Source: Rhodocyclaceae bacterium
Lineage (GTDB): Bacteria; Pseudomonadota; Gammaproteobacteria; Burkholderiales; Rhodocyclaceae
DNA: 64,000 nucleotides
Direction of reading: 5' to 3'
NCBI GenBank assembly: GCA_023150275.1
Contig: JAKLLG010000008.1
Span: 103,033-167,032, forward strand
Shown piece by piece: positions 46,319 through 55,724 of this stretch. Each line of letters starts with the position of its first letter. Position 1 is the stretch's first letter. The notes under the pieces are model-generated. The model had not been told where the DNA came from. It was given only the letters and a program-made list of their open reading frames with translations, and did no database searches. The translations under genes were made by a program, and so were the position numbers.

Positions 46319-46324
46319 ATTCTA
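46319..46324 (-). promoter_or_regulatory. Probable -10 element of ppsR
   Basis: On the minus strand TAGAAT (46324 down to 46319), preceded by GGA, lies 34 bases before the ppsR ATG, and AGGAAC precedes that ATG as a ribosome-binding site. A clear -35 is not visible. The rest of the 46286-46419 divergent gap should hold the promoter of the AraC-type gene; a TACAGT at 46405-46410 is the only candidate and lies very near its ATG. Confidence 0.35.
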
Positions 46325-46419
46325 TCCGCTGGAGTGAAGTCGCGGAAAAACAGTCTCGCGGCAAGCCCATTGAATGGAACAGGCTACGATTGCGCGCTCT
46401 TTGGTACAGTTTCACCACG

Positions 46420-47448
46420 ATGACGTCTCTCGCGCTACTGTTCGTTGGTTTCTCGCTGTTCAGCGCCGCTTCGCTCGCGCTGACGCATTTCCGCAGCGAC
46501 CACTACCGGGATCAGCCGATGTCGCGGCGGATGGGCTTGTTGCTGCTGGCGGCACTGTGCATTTTGCAGGCCGCACACTTTGGCTGGCTGTACCTCGAAC
46601 TGCCGTGGGTAGAGACCTTGACCTACCGCATGACCCTCTTTGTCGTAGCGCCGGCATTCTTCCTCTTCAGCCAGCCGCTGCTGCAACCCGACGTTTCGGT
46701 ATCCGTCCGCCCGGCGATGGCCGCGCATGCGCTGCCTATGGCTGTGGCGCCCTTCGTTGCGGCCGAGCTGGCGCTGCCGCTGGCCTTCGTTGTCGGTGCC
46801 GGCTATCTGCTGTGGCTCGGACGCACGCTTTACGCGCTGCGCGCCGAACGGGAGAGCTTTCGCCGCGAAATGATGCTCCTCGGCGGCGTATTCGGCATCG
46901 CCCTCGGCGTCTCGGTGCTCGGGCTGTTGCAGGCATCGCTGCCGGTCAAGCTGTTTTTCAGCCTGTACGGCATCGCCATCGGCGCCGCCTTCTTCCTCGC
47001 CCAGACGGCACTTGGCCTAAGGCCGGCGCTGGCCGCGGAGGTCACCGAGACAGTGCAGACGGCGTACGGCAATTCGACGCTGAAAAACGTCGATTGCGAA
47101 GCCGCGCTGTCTCGGCTGGAAGCGCTGATGAAGGGAGAGCGACTCTACGTCGACCCGGAACTCAGCCTGCCGACCCTCGCTGAGCGGCTTGAACTCAGTA
47201 CCCACCAGTTGTCGGAGCTGATGAACGTGCGCTTGGGCAAGGGCTTTTCCCGTTATCTGCGCGAGCAGCGCGTGGCAGCGGCGAGGATCGCCCTGTGCGA
47301 AGAGCCTTCCGCCTCCGTTTTGTCGATCGGGCTGTGTGTCGGTTTCACCTCCCAGTCGAATTTCTATGAAGCCTTCCGAGAAATCGAGGGCACGACGCCA
47401 GGGCAGTACCGCAAGCTCCACGCGAAGGGCGGGAACAGAAGCTCCTGA
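46420..47448 (+). CDS. Membrane-anchored AraC-type transcription regulator
   Basis: The 342-aa protein has about seven hydrophobic helices in its first 215 residues (from TSLALLFVGFSLFSAASLAL onward). After a short linker comes a C-terminal AraC/XylS helix-turn-helix domain (about 245-335; LSLPTLAERLELSTHQLSEL, GLCVGFTSQSNFYEAFR, GTTPGQYRK). So it probably senses a signal at or in the membrane and binds DNA directly. The ATG at 46420 starts just before the first helix; the open frame extends 38 codons further upstream, but these residues are charged and unlike the family. It sits before four tightly coupled genes that it may control. Confidence 0.75.
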   Translation: MTSLALLFVGFSLFSAASLALTHFRSDHYRDQPMSRRMGLLLLAALCILQAAHFGWLYLELPWVETLTYRMTLFVVAPAFFLFSQPLLQPDVSVSVRPAMAAHALPMAVAPFVAAELALPLAFVVGAGYLLWLGRTLYALRAERESFRREMMLLGGVFGIALGVSVLGLLQASLPVKLFFSLYGIAIGAAFFLAQTALGLRPALAAEVTETVQTAYGNSTLKNVDCEAALSRLEALMKGERLYVDPELSLPTLAERLELSTHQLSELMNVRLGKGFSRYLREQRVAAARIALCEEPSASVLSIGLCVGFTSQSNFYEAFREIEGTTPGQYRKLHAKGGNRSS

Positions 47449-47465
47449 TCGATCATTCCGGAACG

Positions 47466-47501
47466 GAAAACTGCTCCTCTTCGATAGGAGCGGAGGTTTT
47501 C
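47466..47501 (+). other. Two-tier stem-loop before the four-gene cluster
   Basis: GAAAAC (47466-47471) pairs with GTTTTC (47496-47501), and inside it GCTCCT pairs with AGGAGC (47473-47478 and 47486-47491) around a 7-base loop. A further CTGGC/GCCAG pair follows (47501-47519). It occupies most of the 106-base gap between the AraC-type gene and the next ATG. It may be an RNA structure or overlap an operator; no function is proven. Confidence 0.4.
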
Positions 47502-47554
47502 TGGCCAGCCGAAAGCCAGACTGGGGACTCCAGCCACCCGATCAGGAGATCTCC

Positions 47555-47899
47555 ATGAATGCCTATGTGCTGCTTGTTACCGAATCACTCATCTGTGTCG
47601 CGGTCAGTCTTGCCGTCCTGCATGCCATGTCCCGGCCGCTGATGAACGTGCTGACGCGAATCTGTCCGGATGAACAGGCGGCTTCCTTCTGGCTCAGTTA
47701 CACCCGGATCATGATGCTGCTGGCGCCACTGCTGCTGGTGCTGTCGGTCGATCTGTTCACCCATTTCGCCAACCCGATGGATACGCTTCGCCTGGCCTTG
47801 ATCGCCGCGCTGGGCGGTTTGCTGGTCGGCCTCCACGCTGTTGGCAAGCGGATCGGCCTTTACGTGCGCGCGCCGAGGGAAGCGGGGGCTGGATCATGA
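47555..47899 (+). CDS. Small membrane protein of unknown function
   Basis: The 114-aa protein has three predicted membrane helices: about 5-25 (LLVTESLICVAVSLAVLHAM), 48-68 (IMMLLAPLLLVLSVDLF) and 78-97 (LALIAALGGLLVGLHAVG). An AGGAGAT site lies six bases before the ATG. Its stop overlaps the start of the SDR gene by four bases. No family is recognised. It is the first gene of the cluster behind the AraC-type regulator. Confidence 0.65.
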   Translation: MNAYVLLVTESLICVAVSLAVLHAMSRPLMNVLTRICPDEQAASFWLSYTRIMMLLAPLLLVLSVDLFTHFANPMDTLRLALIAALGGLLVGLHAVGKRIGLYVRAPREAGAGS

Positions 47900-48762
47900 G
47901 AATTCTGCTCACCGGCGCGTCCGGGTTCATCGGTCGTAATCTCAATGCTGCGCTGATTGCCGCCGGCCACGAGGTGATCGCTGCATCCCGCAGCACGGGT
48001 GTCGATTTCAGGCAGATGCTGACGGTGAATGACTGGCTGCCACATCTTTCAGGGATCGACGCGGTGATCAATAGCGTTGGGATCATCGGGGAATGTGGCT
48101 CGCAGCGCTTCGATGTGCTGCATACACATGCCCCCGCCGCGCTATTCCGGGCCTGCGAGCAGGCCGGCGTCCGCCGCGTACTGCAGATCTCGGCGCTCGG
48201 GGCCGACGCATCGGCTTTCTCGCCCTATCATCTGAGCAAGAAAGCCGCCGACGACTGCTTGCGCAGCCTCGATCTCGACTGGTTCGTGCTGCGGCCTTCG
48301 CTGATCTATGGTCGTGGCGGCGGGAGTGCCGAGCTGTTCATGCGGCTGGCGGCGCTGCCGATGATTCCGGTGATCGGCGACGGGCAGCAGAAGCTGCAAC
48401 CGGTGCATATCGGCGATGTCGTGGCGACGGCGCTGCATGCGCTGGTCGCGCCCGAGAGTCGCCAGACGCTGGATATCGTCGGCACGGAAACGATTTCCTT
48501 TGCCGACTGGCTGAAGAAGATGCGAGAAGTGCAGGGGCGTCGTCCGACGCCGCTGCTGCGCGTGCCATTCGGCATCGCCATGGCCTGCGCCAGACTCGGC
48601 CGTTACTTCCATCCGATCCTGCAGCCGGACAACCTGCGCATGCTGAAAGCCGGCTATTGGGCCGACCCCGCTCCGGTGGAGAAATTCCTTGGTCGCCCGT
48701 TGCAATGCTCGGCGCCGCCATTGTTCTTCGCCGACGCCACCACCTTCGGGAGTGCATCATGA
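47896..48762 (+). CDS. NAD(P)-dependent SDR/epimerase-family protein
   Basis: The 288-aa protein is an extended short-chain dehydrogenase. It has the nucleotide-binding motif LLTGASGFIG (GxxGxxG at 7-13), DAVINSVGIIGE, the catalytic Tyr-x3-Lys in YHLSKKAAD (Tyr111, Lys115), then VLRPSLIYGRGGGS. It looks like the atypical SDR group with NDUFA9-like members. The substrate is unknown. It is translationally coupled to the genes before and after (4-base overlaps), the latter being DUF2269 and DUF4166, which often accompany such SDRs. Confidence 0.82.
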   Translation: MRILLTGASGFIGRNLNAALIAAGHEVIAASRSTGVDFRQMLTVNDWLPHLSGIDAVINSVGIIGECGSQRFDVLHTHAPAALFRACEQAGVRRVLQISALGADASAFSPYHLSKKAADDCLRSLDLDWFVLRPSLIYGRGGGSAELFMRLAALPMIPVIGDGQQKLQPVHIGDVVATALHALVAPESRQTLDIVGTETISFADWLKKMREVQGRRPTPLLRVPFGIAMACARLGRYFHPILQPDNLRMLKAGYWADPAPVEKFLGRPLQCSAPPLFFADATTFGSAS

Positions 48763-49238
48763 CCTACACAACGCTCAAGGCGCTGCACATTCTCAGTATG
48801 GTGCTGCTGTTCGGCACCGGCCTCGGCAGCGCGTACTACAAGTGGATGGCGGACCGCAGCGGCAATCTCGCGCACATCGCCGTCACCAATCGCCACGTTG
48901 TTCTGGCCGACTGGGTCTTCACCACGCCGACGGTGATCTTCCAGCCGATCAGCGGTTTCTGGATGGTCTATCTTGCCGGTTTGTCGATTGCGACGCCGTG
49001 GATCGCCGTCAGCTTCGTTCTGTATTTTCTGGCCGGCGCCTGCTGGCTGCCCGTGGTGTGGTTGCAGATCCGCATGCAGAAGATTGCAGAGCAGGCGCTG
49101 GCCGAAGGTGTGCCACTCCCGGCCGTCTACTGGCGCATGGCGCGCTGGTGGTTCTGGCTCGGTGTTCCGGCCTTTACCGCGATGGTGGCAGTGGTCGTGT
49201 TGATGGTGTTCAAGCATCTGCCGGGAGTCGAATCATGA
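48759..49238 (+). CDS. DUF2269 family membrane protein
   Basis: The 159-aa protein has four predicted membrane helices (about 5-25, 50-70, 80-105 and 130-152). It reads as DUF2269: it begins TYTTLKALHILSMVLLFGTGLGSAYYKW and has NRHVVLADWVFTTPTVIFQPISG cut into conserved parts LADWVFTTP and QPISGFWM. The conserved His residues in the first helices suggest a cofactor or metal could be bound; that is only inference. It overlaps both neighbours by four bases. Confidence 0.8.
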   Translation: MTYTTLKALHILSMVLLFGTGLGSAYYKWMADRSGNLAHIAVTNRHVVLADWVFTTPTVIFQPISGFWMVYLAGLSIATPWIAVSFVLYFLAGACWLPVVWLQIRMQKIAEQALAEGVPLPAVYWRMARWWFWLGVPAFTAMVAVVVLMVFKHLPGVES

Positions 49239-49810
49239 AGAGCCTTATGCAACAGGCGCTCGGCGCCGACTGGGAGAAGCTGCCGCCGGCCTTGCAGGCG
49301 CATTACCGTTTCGGGGCGACGGTCGATACCGGCAGCATGGACATCGAGTATCCGCGCTTCATGCAACCGGTGTGGAGCATTCTCAGTCTGTTCGGTGCGC
49401 TGGTCGATCGGCAAGGGAAGAACGTAACGACGGTGGTCGAGAAAAGCGTGGTCGGCGAGCGCCAGATCTGGCACCGCACGATCACCTACGCCGACGGGCA
49501 GGTGGCGCGCTTCAACAGTTTCTGGGTTGCCGCCGGCAACGGGGAAGTTGTCGAGTTCGTCAATCCCGTGCTCGGACTGCAGATGGCGCCTTACGTGGTG
49601 GGCGACAAGCTGCATTACCGTGGCGTGAAATTTGTCGCGAAGCTCGGGCCAGTGACGATCCCGATCCCGGAGTGGCTGACGCTGGGGCACGCGACGATTG
49701 TCGAGGAAGCGCTGGACGACACCCATTTCGCGATGGATTTCCGGCTGACGCACCCCCTGTTCGGCCAATTGTTCCGCTATTCGGGCACGTTCGAGGCCGC
49801 GACACGGTGA
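49235..49810 (+). CDS. DUF4166 family protein
   Basis: The 191-aa soluble protein begins SLMQQALGADWEKLPPALQAHY, followed by a beta-rich body (DIEYPRFMQPVWSIL, HRTITYADGQVARFNSFW, GEVVEFVNPVLGLQM, LGHATIVEEALDDTHFAM), as in DUF4166. In other genomes this domain is sometimes fused to an SDR/epimerase, so the neighbour two genes upstream is probably a functional partner. The function is unknown. It is the last gene of the cluster and ends at a strong hairpin shared with ppc. Confidence 0.8.
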   Translation: MKSLMQQALGADWEKLPPALQAHYRFGATVDTGSMDIEYPRFMQPVWSILSLFGALVDRQGKNVTTVVEKSVVGERQIWHRTITYADGQVARFNSFWVAAGNGEVVEFVNPVLGLQMAPYVVGDKLHYRGVKFVAKLGPVTIPIPEWLTLGHATIVEEALDDTHFAMDFRLTHPLFGQLFRYSGTFEAATR

Positions 49811-49815
49811 GGCTC

Positions 49816-49849
49816 GACCGCTTCCCGGGCAATGCGCCGGGAAGCGGTC
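49816..49849. terminator. Bidirectional hairpin between DUF4166 gene and ppc
   Basis: GACCGCTTCCCGG (49816-49828) and CCGGGAAGCGGTC (49837-49849) form a perfect 13-bp stem with an 8-base loop between two converging genes. T-runs are lacking on both sides, so termination may be weak or factor-assisted. Confidence 0.55.
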
Positions 49850-49861
49850 GCAGAACCTGTA

Positions 49862-52627
49862 TCAGCCGCTATTCCGCAACCCCGCCGCAACCCCGTTGAT
49901 CGACAGATGAATCCCGCGCCGCACACGCTCGTCACTGTCGCCGGCGCGGTGCCGGCGTAGCAGCTCGACCTGCAGGTGGTTGAGCGGGTCCATGTAGGGG
50001 AAGCGGTTGCGGATCGAGCGCTTGAGCAGCGGGTTGTCGGCGAGCAGTTCTTCCTGCTCCTCGATGGCCAGCAGGTGCCGGGTAGTCAGTTCCCATTCGG
50101 TGCGGATGCGGTTGAACACTTCCTCGCGCAGTGCCGGATCGCTGACCAGCTCGGCGTAGCGCGAGGCGATGCCGAGGTCGGTCTTCGACAGCACCATGTC
50201 CATGTTCGAGAGCAGGGTGCGGAAGAAGGGCCAGCGCCGGACCATCTTGCGCAGGGTGTCGAGACCGTTCGGGTTGGCCGACAGCCAGGTGTCGACGGCC
50301 GTGCCGAAGCCATACCAGCCCGGCAGCATCAGGCGGCACTGTGCCCAGCTGAACACCCACGGGATTGCCCGCAGGTCTTCGATGGCATCGGAGGCCTTGC
50401 GCGAGGCCGGACGGCTGCCGATGTTGAGCTGCGAGATTTCCGATACCACGGTCGATTCGCGGAAGTAGGTGCGGAAGCCGTCGGTTTCATAGACCAGCCC
50501 GCGGTAGGCGCGGAAGGCCAGCTCGGAGAGCGTGTCCATGATCCCGCGGAAGGCGGCCGGTTCGGCCTCGTGCTCGAGATTGAGCAGGGTCGCCTCCAGC
50601 GTGGCGGCCGCGAGGATTTCGAGGTTGCGACGACCGACTTCCGGATTCGAATATTTGGAGGCGATGACCTCACCCTGTTCGGTGATGCGGATCTGCCCCG
50701 AGACGGCGCCGTCCGGCTGCGCCAGGATGGCCTGATAGCTCGGGCCGCCGCCGCGTCCGACGGAACCGCCGCGGCCGTGGAAGAGGCGCAAACGGACGCC
50801 ATGCTTCTTGAAGACCTCGGTCAGCTCGACCTCGGCCTTGTACAGTTCCCAACCGGAGGTGAGGAAGCCGCCATCCTTGTTGCTGTCGGAGTAGCCGAGC
50901 ATGACTTCGTGTTCGTCGCCGCGCGAGACAACCAGTGCGCGGTAGGCGGCGAGGTCGAAGATGCGGTCCATGACCTTCGCGCTGGCCTGCAGGTCGCCGA
51001 TGGTCTCGAACAGCGGGATGATGTTCATCGCGAGCCTGGGCTGTTTGCCGGGTTGCAGCAGGCCGGCTTCCTTCAAGAGCAGCGCCACTTCGAGCAGGTC
51101 GGAGACGCCGTCGGTCTTCGAGATGATGCAGTTGGGCAGCGCGGCGTCGCCGTACTTGCTGCGCAGTTCCTTGGCAGCGAAGAAGATGGCCAGTTCGCCG
51201 GCGGTCTCTTCCGAGTACTCGGCGTGCGGAGAATGCAGTGGCCGCGGGCTGGCGATCTCGGTCAGCAGGAGGCCGATGCGCGCATCCTCGGAAAGCTTGT
51301 CGTAGGCCATGCAGACGCCGGCCTTGGCCAGCAGTTCGCCGACGCTGCGCTCGTGCACATCGGAGTTCTGGCGCAGGTCGATCGGCGCCAGATGGAAGCC
51401 GAAGACTTCCACGGCGCGGATCAGCCGGCGCAGACGGCCACCGGCGAGCAGAGCAGCGCCGTGGGTGGCGAGTGATTCGGCCATGACGCGCAGGTCGGCG
51501 GCGAAATCGCTCGCAGCAGCGTAAGGCCGCGCGTCGGCGATCGCATGGCGGATGGCCTCGTGCTGGTCGAGTGCCTTGGCGGTGGCGGCGAGGCGGGCGT
51601 AAATGCCGGTCAGGGCGCGGCGGTAGGGCTCGTCCGCGCGGTGCGGTGAGTGATCGGGCGACTGCCCGGCCAGTGCTTCGAGTTCCGGCGAGACGGCAAC
51701 GAGCAGCTTGGAGAGCGGCAACTCGCCACCCAGGGTATGCAATTCGCCGAGGTAGAACTCCAGCGCCGCCGTCGATTGCAGGCGCAGTCCGGCGCGCAGG
51801 ATGTCGGCAGTGACGAACGGGTTGCCGTCGCGGTCGCCGCCGATCCACGAACCGATCTTGAAGAAGGACGGCAGCGCCCAGTCGTCCTGCGCGGGGAAGG
51901 CCGCGGCGAGCTGGTCCTCGAACTGCGCATAGAGGCGCGGCAGTTCGGAAAAGAAGGTCTCGTCGTAATAGCTGATGCCGTTGCGGATCTCGTCGACCAC
52001 AGCGAGCCGGTTCGGGCGCAGCATGCGCGTGCGCCACAGGGTCAGCACGGCGCGCCGCAGCGCCAGACCGCTCTCCTCGGTTTCTTCCGGCGTCAGCGCC
52101 ATGCGATCCCTCTTGTCGAGCAGGCGTGCCACCTCGTGCTGGCATTGCAGGATGCTCTTGCGGCTGACCTCGGTCGGATGCGCGGTGAGCACCGGCGAAA
52201 CCAGCGCGATGTCGAGCACCTTCTTCACCGTCTGCGGCGCGATGCCGGCGGCCTTGATCCGCTCCAGCGTATGCGCGAGGCTGCCGTCGCGCGGCTTCGA
52301 GCCGGCGAGGTCGTGCGCGCGGCGGCGGCGGATGTGGTGCTGGTCTTCGGCGATGTTGGCGAGGTGCAGGAAGTAGGAAAAGGCACGCACCACCGCGATC
52401 ATCGATTCGCGCGGCAGTCCGTCGAGGATGGCCTGCAACTCGGCGCCGGCGGCAGCGTCGGCATCGCGGTCGAACTTGATCGAGGTCTGGCGGATCTTCT
52501 CGACCACCGCGAAGACGTCGTCGCCCTCCTGTTCGCGCACGGTGTCGCCCAAGAGGCGCCCGAGCAGGCGGATGTCGTCGCGGAGGGGGAGGTCCTTGTC
52601 CTGCTCCTGGGTGCGATGGTCAGTCAC
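49862..52627 (-). CDS. ppc: Phosphoenolpyruvate carboxylase
   Basis: Ppc makes oxaloacetate from PEP and bicarbonate. The 921-aa protein has the catalytic His in [16 protein letters not shown] (near residue 147), the [12 protein letters not shown] block, the flexible loop [16 protein letters not shown], and ends in LRNSG. The start is GTG 52627, preceded by AAGGAAAG. It lies 32 bases after lutB on the same strand, so it may be co-transcribed with the lactate genes. A large upstream open frame to 53404 is a shadow. Confidence 0.96.
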   Translation of the reverse strand: MTDHRTQEQDKDLPLRDDIRLLGRLLGDTVREQEGDDVFAVVEKIRQTSIKFDRDADAAAGAELQAILDGLPRESMIAVVRAFSYFLHLANIAEDQHHIRRRRAHDLAGSKPRDGSLAHTLERIKAAGIAPQTVKKVLDIALVSPVLTAHPTEVSRKSILQCQHEVARLLDKRDRMALTPEETEESGLALRRAVLTLWRTRMLRPNRLAVVDEIRNGISYYDETFFSELPRLYAQFEDQLAAAFPAQDDWALPSFFKIGSWIGGDRDGNPFVTADILRAGLRLQSTAALEFYLGELHTLGGELPLSKLLVAVSPELEALAGQSPDHSPHRADEPYRRALTGIYARLAATAKALDQHEAIRHAIADARPYAAASDFAADLRVMAESLATHGAALLAGGRLRRLIRAVEVFGFHLAPIDLRQNSDVHERSVGELLAKAGVCMAYDKLSEDARIGLLLTEIASPRPLHSPHAEYSEETAGELAIFFAAKELRSKYGDAALPNCIISKTDGVSDLLEVALLLKEAGLLQPGKQPRLAMNIIPLFETIGDLQASAKVMDRIFDLAAYRALVVSRGDEHEVMLGYSDSNKDGGFLTSGWELYKAEVELTEVFKKHGVRLRLFHGRGGSVGRGGGPSYQAILAQPDGAVSGQIRITEQGEVIASKYSNPEVGRRNLEILAAATLEATLLNLEHEAEPAAFRGIMDTLSELAFRAYRGLVYETDGFRTYFRESTVVSEISQLNIGSRPASRKASDAIEDLRAIPWVFSWAQCRLMLPGWYGFGTAVDTWLSANPNGLDTLRKMVRRWPFFRTLLSNMDMVLSKTDLGIASRYAELVSDPALREEVFNRIRTEWELTTRHLLAIEEQEELLADNPLLKRSIRNRFPYMDPLNHLQVELLRRHRAGDSDERVRRGIHLSINGVAAGLRNSG

Positions 52628-52659
52628 GTCGTTCTTTCCTTGCAGTTGGGTTTCAGTGC

Positions 52660-54111
52660 TCAGTGTTTGCTGCGTTCCGCCAGCAGGTCGCGCAGGCTTT
52701 TCTTCGCCGGCGTCAGTGGCGTGCGCGATTTCGTCCAGCCGGCCTGGTTGGCCGGGGTGAGGAAGCGGAAGCGCGTCGCCGCCCACGTGAACAGCCGGTA
52801 CAGCGCCGGCCGGCTGTAGAGGAAGGCGAAGCCCTTGAAGGCAAAGGAGGCGAAGGCCGTCTTGCCGGCGCCCTGGCCGAACATCGGCGCATGGCCGGGC
52901 TTGGCTTCGTGCGTCGCTTCCTCGCGCAGGCGGATCAGCAGGTCGGGGATCGGAATCTTCACCGGGCAGACCTCGCCGCAGGCACCGCACAAGGTGGATG
53001 CGCCGGGCAGCACGTGTGTCGCGCCGAGGCCCATCATGTGCGGCGAGACGATCTTGCCGATCGGGCCGGGGTAGGTGGTGCCGTAGGCGTGGCCGCCGAT
53101 GCGGGTATAGACCGGGCAGTGGTTCATGCAGGCACCGCAGCGGATGCACTGCAGCGTCTGCCGCAGCTGCTCGTCGGCGAAGGCCTGGGTGCGGCCGTTG
53201 TCGACCAGCACCAGGTGCATTTCCTTCGGGCCATCCTTCTCGCCTGGCTTGCGCGGGCCGGTGATCACGTTGAAGTAGGTGGTGATCGCCTGTCCGGTCG
53301 CCGAGCGCGTCAGCAGGCCGTACAGCGGCACCACGTGCTCCAGCTTCTCGACCACCTTCTCGATGCCGGTGATGGCGATATGCACGTCGGGAACGGTCGT
53401 GCACATGCGGCCGTTGCCCTCGTTCTCGACGAGGCAGATGGTGCCGGTCTCGGCAACGGCGAAGTTGACGCCGGAGAGGCCGACCTCGGCTTCCATGAAC
53501 TTCTTGCGCAGCACGTCGCGGCCGATCTGGATCAGCGCGTCGACGTCCTCGGTGTAGCTGACGCCGGGCACCTTCTCGGCAAAGAGCTCGGCGATCTGCT
53601 GCTTGGTCTTGTGGATCGCCGGCATGATGATGTGCGAGGGCTTCTCGCCGGCGAGCTGGACGATGTATTCGCCCATGTCCGACTCCAGCGCGTCGATGCC
53701 GGCGGCTTCCATCGCGTGGTTCAGCTCGACTTCCTCGCTGACCATCGACTTGCCCTTGACCATCAGCTTCGCGTCGTGGCGACGGCAGATGTCGAGGATG
53801 ATCGCATTCGCCTCGTCCGGCGTCTCGGCCCAGTGCACCTGTACGCCGTTCTTCTTCAGGTTCACTTCAAGCTGTTCGAGCAGTTCGGGCAGGCGCGCGA
53901 GGCTGTAGCGGCGGATATGCTCGGCGAGATCGCGCTGCCGTTCGAGCAGTTCCGGGTCGGGGAACTGCGCGGCGCGCTTCATCATCAGGAAATCCATCGC
54001 GCCGCGGAAGCTCTTCTTCAGGAACGGATTGGCGACGACCTCGGCGGCGCGGCGCTTGAATTCGCTGCCGGGGACGAACTGCACGTGATGCGTAGTTTCG
54101 TGTGCTCTCAT
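52660..54111 (-). CDS. lutB: Lactate utilization iron-sulfur protein LutB
   Basis: LutB, with LutA and LutC, oxidises L-lactate to pyruvate. The 483-aa protein has the LUD domain (about 60-300) and two ferredoxin-type clusters, [16 protein letters not shown] (near 320) and [16 protein letters not shown] (near 375), each with four Cys. Both cluster motifs are complete. The start ATG 54111 overlaps the lutC stop; the longer frame up to 54585 reads through lutC out of frame and is rejected. ppc follows after 32 bases. Confidence 0.94.
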   Translation of the reverse strand: MRAHETTHHVQFVPGSEFKRRAAEVVANPFLKKSFRGAMDFLMMKRAAQFPDPELLERQRDLAEHIRRYSLARLPELLEQLEVNLKKNGVQVHWAETPDEANAIILDICRRHDAKLMVKGKSMVSEEVELNHAMEAAGIDALESDMGEYIVQLAGEKPSHIIMPAIHKTKQQIAELFAEKVPGVSYTEDVDALIQIGRDVLRKKFMEAEVGLSGVNFAVAETGTICLVENEGNGRMCTTVPDVHIAITGIEKVVEKLEHVVPLYGLLTRSATGQAITTYFNVITGPRKPGEKDGPKEMHLVLVDNGRTQAFADEQLRQTLQCIRCGACMNHCPVYTRIGGHAYGTTYPGPIGKIVSPHMMGLGATHVLPGASTLCGACGEVCPVKIPIPDLLIRLREEATHEAKPGHAPMFGQGAGKTAFASFAFKGFAFLYSRPALYRLFTWAATRFRFLTPANQAGWTKSRTPLTPAKKSLRDLLAERSKH

Positions 54112-54788
54112 TGTGCGTCCTCCCCGGTGAGCAGCAGCACGATCAGTTCCTTCGGCCCGTGTGCGCCGTAGGCCAATGTCTGCTGGATGTCGGCGGTCTT
54201 CGAGGGGCCGGTGATCAGCAGCGCGTTGGTCGGCAGGCCCGCCGACCATTTCTGCTGGGTGATCGCGTCGTAGAGCGTCGGCACGACGGTGTCGGCGTCG
54301 ACCAGCGCGATATGGATCGGCGGCACCAGTGACATCAGGCGCGGTTCGTCGGCATCGGGCCAGACGATCATCGTGCCGGTTTCGGCGATGGCACCGCGCG
54401 TGCCGGTGATGGCGGCGTCGACGTTCTCGAACAGCTCCCGCTTCCAGCCGTCGATCGGCTGGTCGTAGGGCTTCAGCCCGGCGACACCTGCAGCCGCAAG
54501 CGCCTTGCCATGCGTTGTCGCCGGCGCGTAGAGCAGGGAGGCGATGCCCTTGGCGGCAACGACTTCCTTCAGCTTGTCGACCCACGTGCTGCGCGGCACG
54601 ATATGGACCTCGGCATGCCAGGCGGTGATCTTCTCGGCAAAATCTTTTGCCAACTGAACCCTGGCCAGATCGGCCTGCGCAGTGCGTGGCAGACTGGCGT
54701 AGTGGGCGGCAATCGCTGCGTCGGGCGAGGGCAGGGGCGCCGTCGTGGCGGCACGCAGCTTGCGGAAAATGTTCTCGCGGGCGCTCAT
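54108..54788 (-). CDS. lutC: Lactate utilization protein LutC
   Basis: The 226-aa protein is a LUD-domain protein and the third subunit of the LutABC lactate oxidation complex. It begins SARENIFRKLRAA and contains AITGTRGAIAETGTMIVWPDADEPRL, split here into AITGTRGAIAETGT and VWPDADEPRLMSLVP, then ALLITGPSKTADIQQTL. These are the conserved LUD motifs. Its start overlaps the lutA stop by four bases, and its stop overlaps lutB by four. Confidence 0.92.
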   Translation of the reverse strand: MSARENIFRKLRAATTAPLPSPDAAIAAHYASLPRTAQADLARVQLAKDFAEKITAWHAEVHIVPRSTWVDKLKEVVAAKGIASLLYAPATTHGKALAAAGVAGLKPYDQPIDGWKRELFENVDAAITGTRGAIAETGTMIVWPDADEPRLMSLVPPIHIALVDADTVVPTLYDAITQQKWSAGLPTNALLITGPSKTADIQQTLAYGAHGPKELIVLLLTGEDAQ

Positions 54789-55561
54789 TCCTTCTCTCCT
54801 GCGCGTTCGGTGTTGTGCCACAGGAAGCTCGCCAGGTGCTCGCCGCGGAAGCTGTCGCGGCGCTTTTCGAGCGTGCCGTCGATGTTCATCAGGCAGCCGC
54901 CGTCGGCGGAAACGAATTTTTCGGCACCGGTTTCCTTCAGCGCATCGGCCTTGTCGCCGGCCATCGATGCGGAAATGTCGGGCTGGCGCACGGCGAAGGT
55001 GCCGCCGAAGCCGCAGCATTCCGATTCGTGCGAATGGTTAAGGAGCTCAACGTTGCCTAACTGCGCCAGCAGTTCGCGGGCATGCAGGTGGGTGCCCATC
55101 TCGCGGCGGGCGGAACAGGAGGTGTGCAGGGCGACCTTTTTCGAGTTGCCACTGCCTTTCCAGTTCACTTTCAGCACCTTGACGAAGAACTCGGTCAGTT
55201 CGAATACGCGCCCGGAGAGCGCTTCGGCCTTTGCCTTCAGCGCGACATCGTCGGCAAAGAGCTTCGGGTAGTGGTGACGGATCATCCCGCCGCAGGAGCC
55301 CGAGGGGACGATCACCGGCCAGTCGTTCGGGAAGAGGTCGAGCTGCACCCTTGCCACGGCCCGCGCCTGATCGGCGTAGCCGCTGGTGTAGGCGGGCTGC
55401 CCGCAGCAGGTCTGGTCCGCGGGAAAGTGAACCCGGATGCCCTCGCGTTCGAGCAACTGGATCGCGTCCATGCCGGCCTCCGGGCAGAAGAGGTCGACCA
55501 GACAGGTCGCGAAGAAATATACGTCGGTGGGACGCGGTCCAGCAGGGTAATGACGATCCAT
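54785..55561 (-). CDS. lutA: Lactate utilization protein LutA
   Basis: LutA is a 258-aa Fe-S protein with two CCG-type cysteine-rich domains: DQTCCGQPAY with upstream ATCLVD and PSGSCGGMI, and HTSCSARREMG with HESECCGFGG. In related proteins such pairs bind a [4Fe-4S] cluster or act as the electron carrier to quinone. I chose ATG 55561 because GGAGG lies just before it. A TTG at 55618 is rejected because it lies inside the operator ATTGGTCAAACCAAT. It is the first gene of lutA-lutC-lutB and probably ppc. Confidence 0.92.
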   Translation of the reverse strand: MDRHYPAGPRPTDVYFFATCLVDLFCPEAGMDAIQLLEREGIRVHFPADQTCCGQPAYTSGYADQARAVARVQLDLFPNDWPVIVPSGSCGGMIRHHYPKLFADDVALKAKAEALSGRVFELTEFFVKVLKVNWKGSGNSKKVALHTSCSARREMGTHLHARELLAQLGNVELLNHSHESECCGFGGTFAVRQPDISASMAGDKADALKETGAEKFVSADGGCLMNIDGTLEKRRDSFRGEHLASFLWHNTERAGEKE

Positions 55562-55609
55562 CTTGCCTCCATCGCTGCGCCGATCTTCCTCTTGGTTATT
55601 CGGCGGTAA

Positions 55610-55624
55610 ATTGGTCAAACCAAT
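55610..55624. promoter_or_regulatory. FadR/GntR-type operator 1 (lut side)
   Basis: ATTGGTCAAACCAAT is a perfect palindrome (6-bp arms around CAA) and matches the TNGTNNNACNA operator pattern of FadR/LldR-type regulators. It lies between the predicted lut transcription start and the lutA ATG, where a bound repressor would block transcription. Confidence 0.75.
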
Positions 55625-55639
55625 AACAATTCAGCAGGA

Positions 55640-55668
55640 AATGTAAGTTAGAACCGCTATTTAGTCAA
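55640..55668 (-). promoter_or_regulatory. Promoter of lutA-lutC-lutB(-ppc)
   Basis: On the minus strand TTGACT (55668 down to 55663) and TACATT (55645 down to 55640) are 17 bases apart. The -35 overlaps operator 2 and the start site lies just before operator 1. This makes a strong promoter that is well placed for repression. Confidence 0.7.
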
Positions 55669-55672
55669 ACAA
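55662..55672. promoter_or_regulatory. FadR/GntR-type operator 2
   Basis: TAGTCAAACAA fits TNGTNNNACNA and shares the CAA centre with operator 1, 50 bases away. It overlaps the -35 of the lut promoter. It is a less perfect palindrome than the other two sites. Confidence 0.6.
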
Positions 55673-55691
55673 TTCTAAAAATTGGAAGCCC

Positions 55692-55720
55692 TTGCACAAA
55701 CTTTTTTTGATGGTTAGAAT
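55692..55720 (+). promoter_or_regulatory. Promoter of the FadR-family regulator and ppsA
   Basis: TTGCAC (55692-55697) and TAGAAT (55715-55720) are 17 bases apart. The expected start, near 55727, falls inside operator 3, so autoregulation is likely. It reads into the regulator gene and, 24 bases further, ppsA. Confidence 0.7.
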
Positions 55721-55724
55721 GCGC

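Noticed and set aside
49976..51475. 499-codon plus-strand open frame within ppc
   Set aside because: ppc is complete and recognisable on the minus strand; the plus frame has no known domain.
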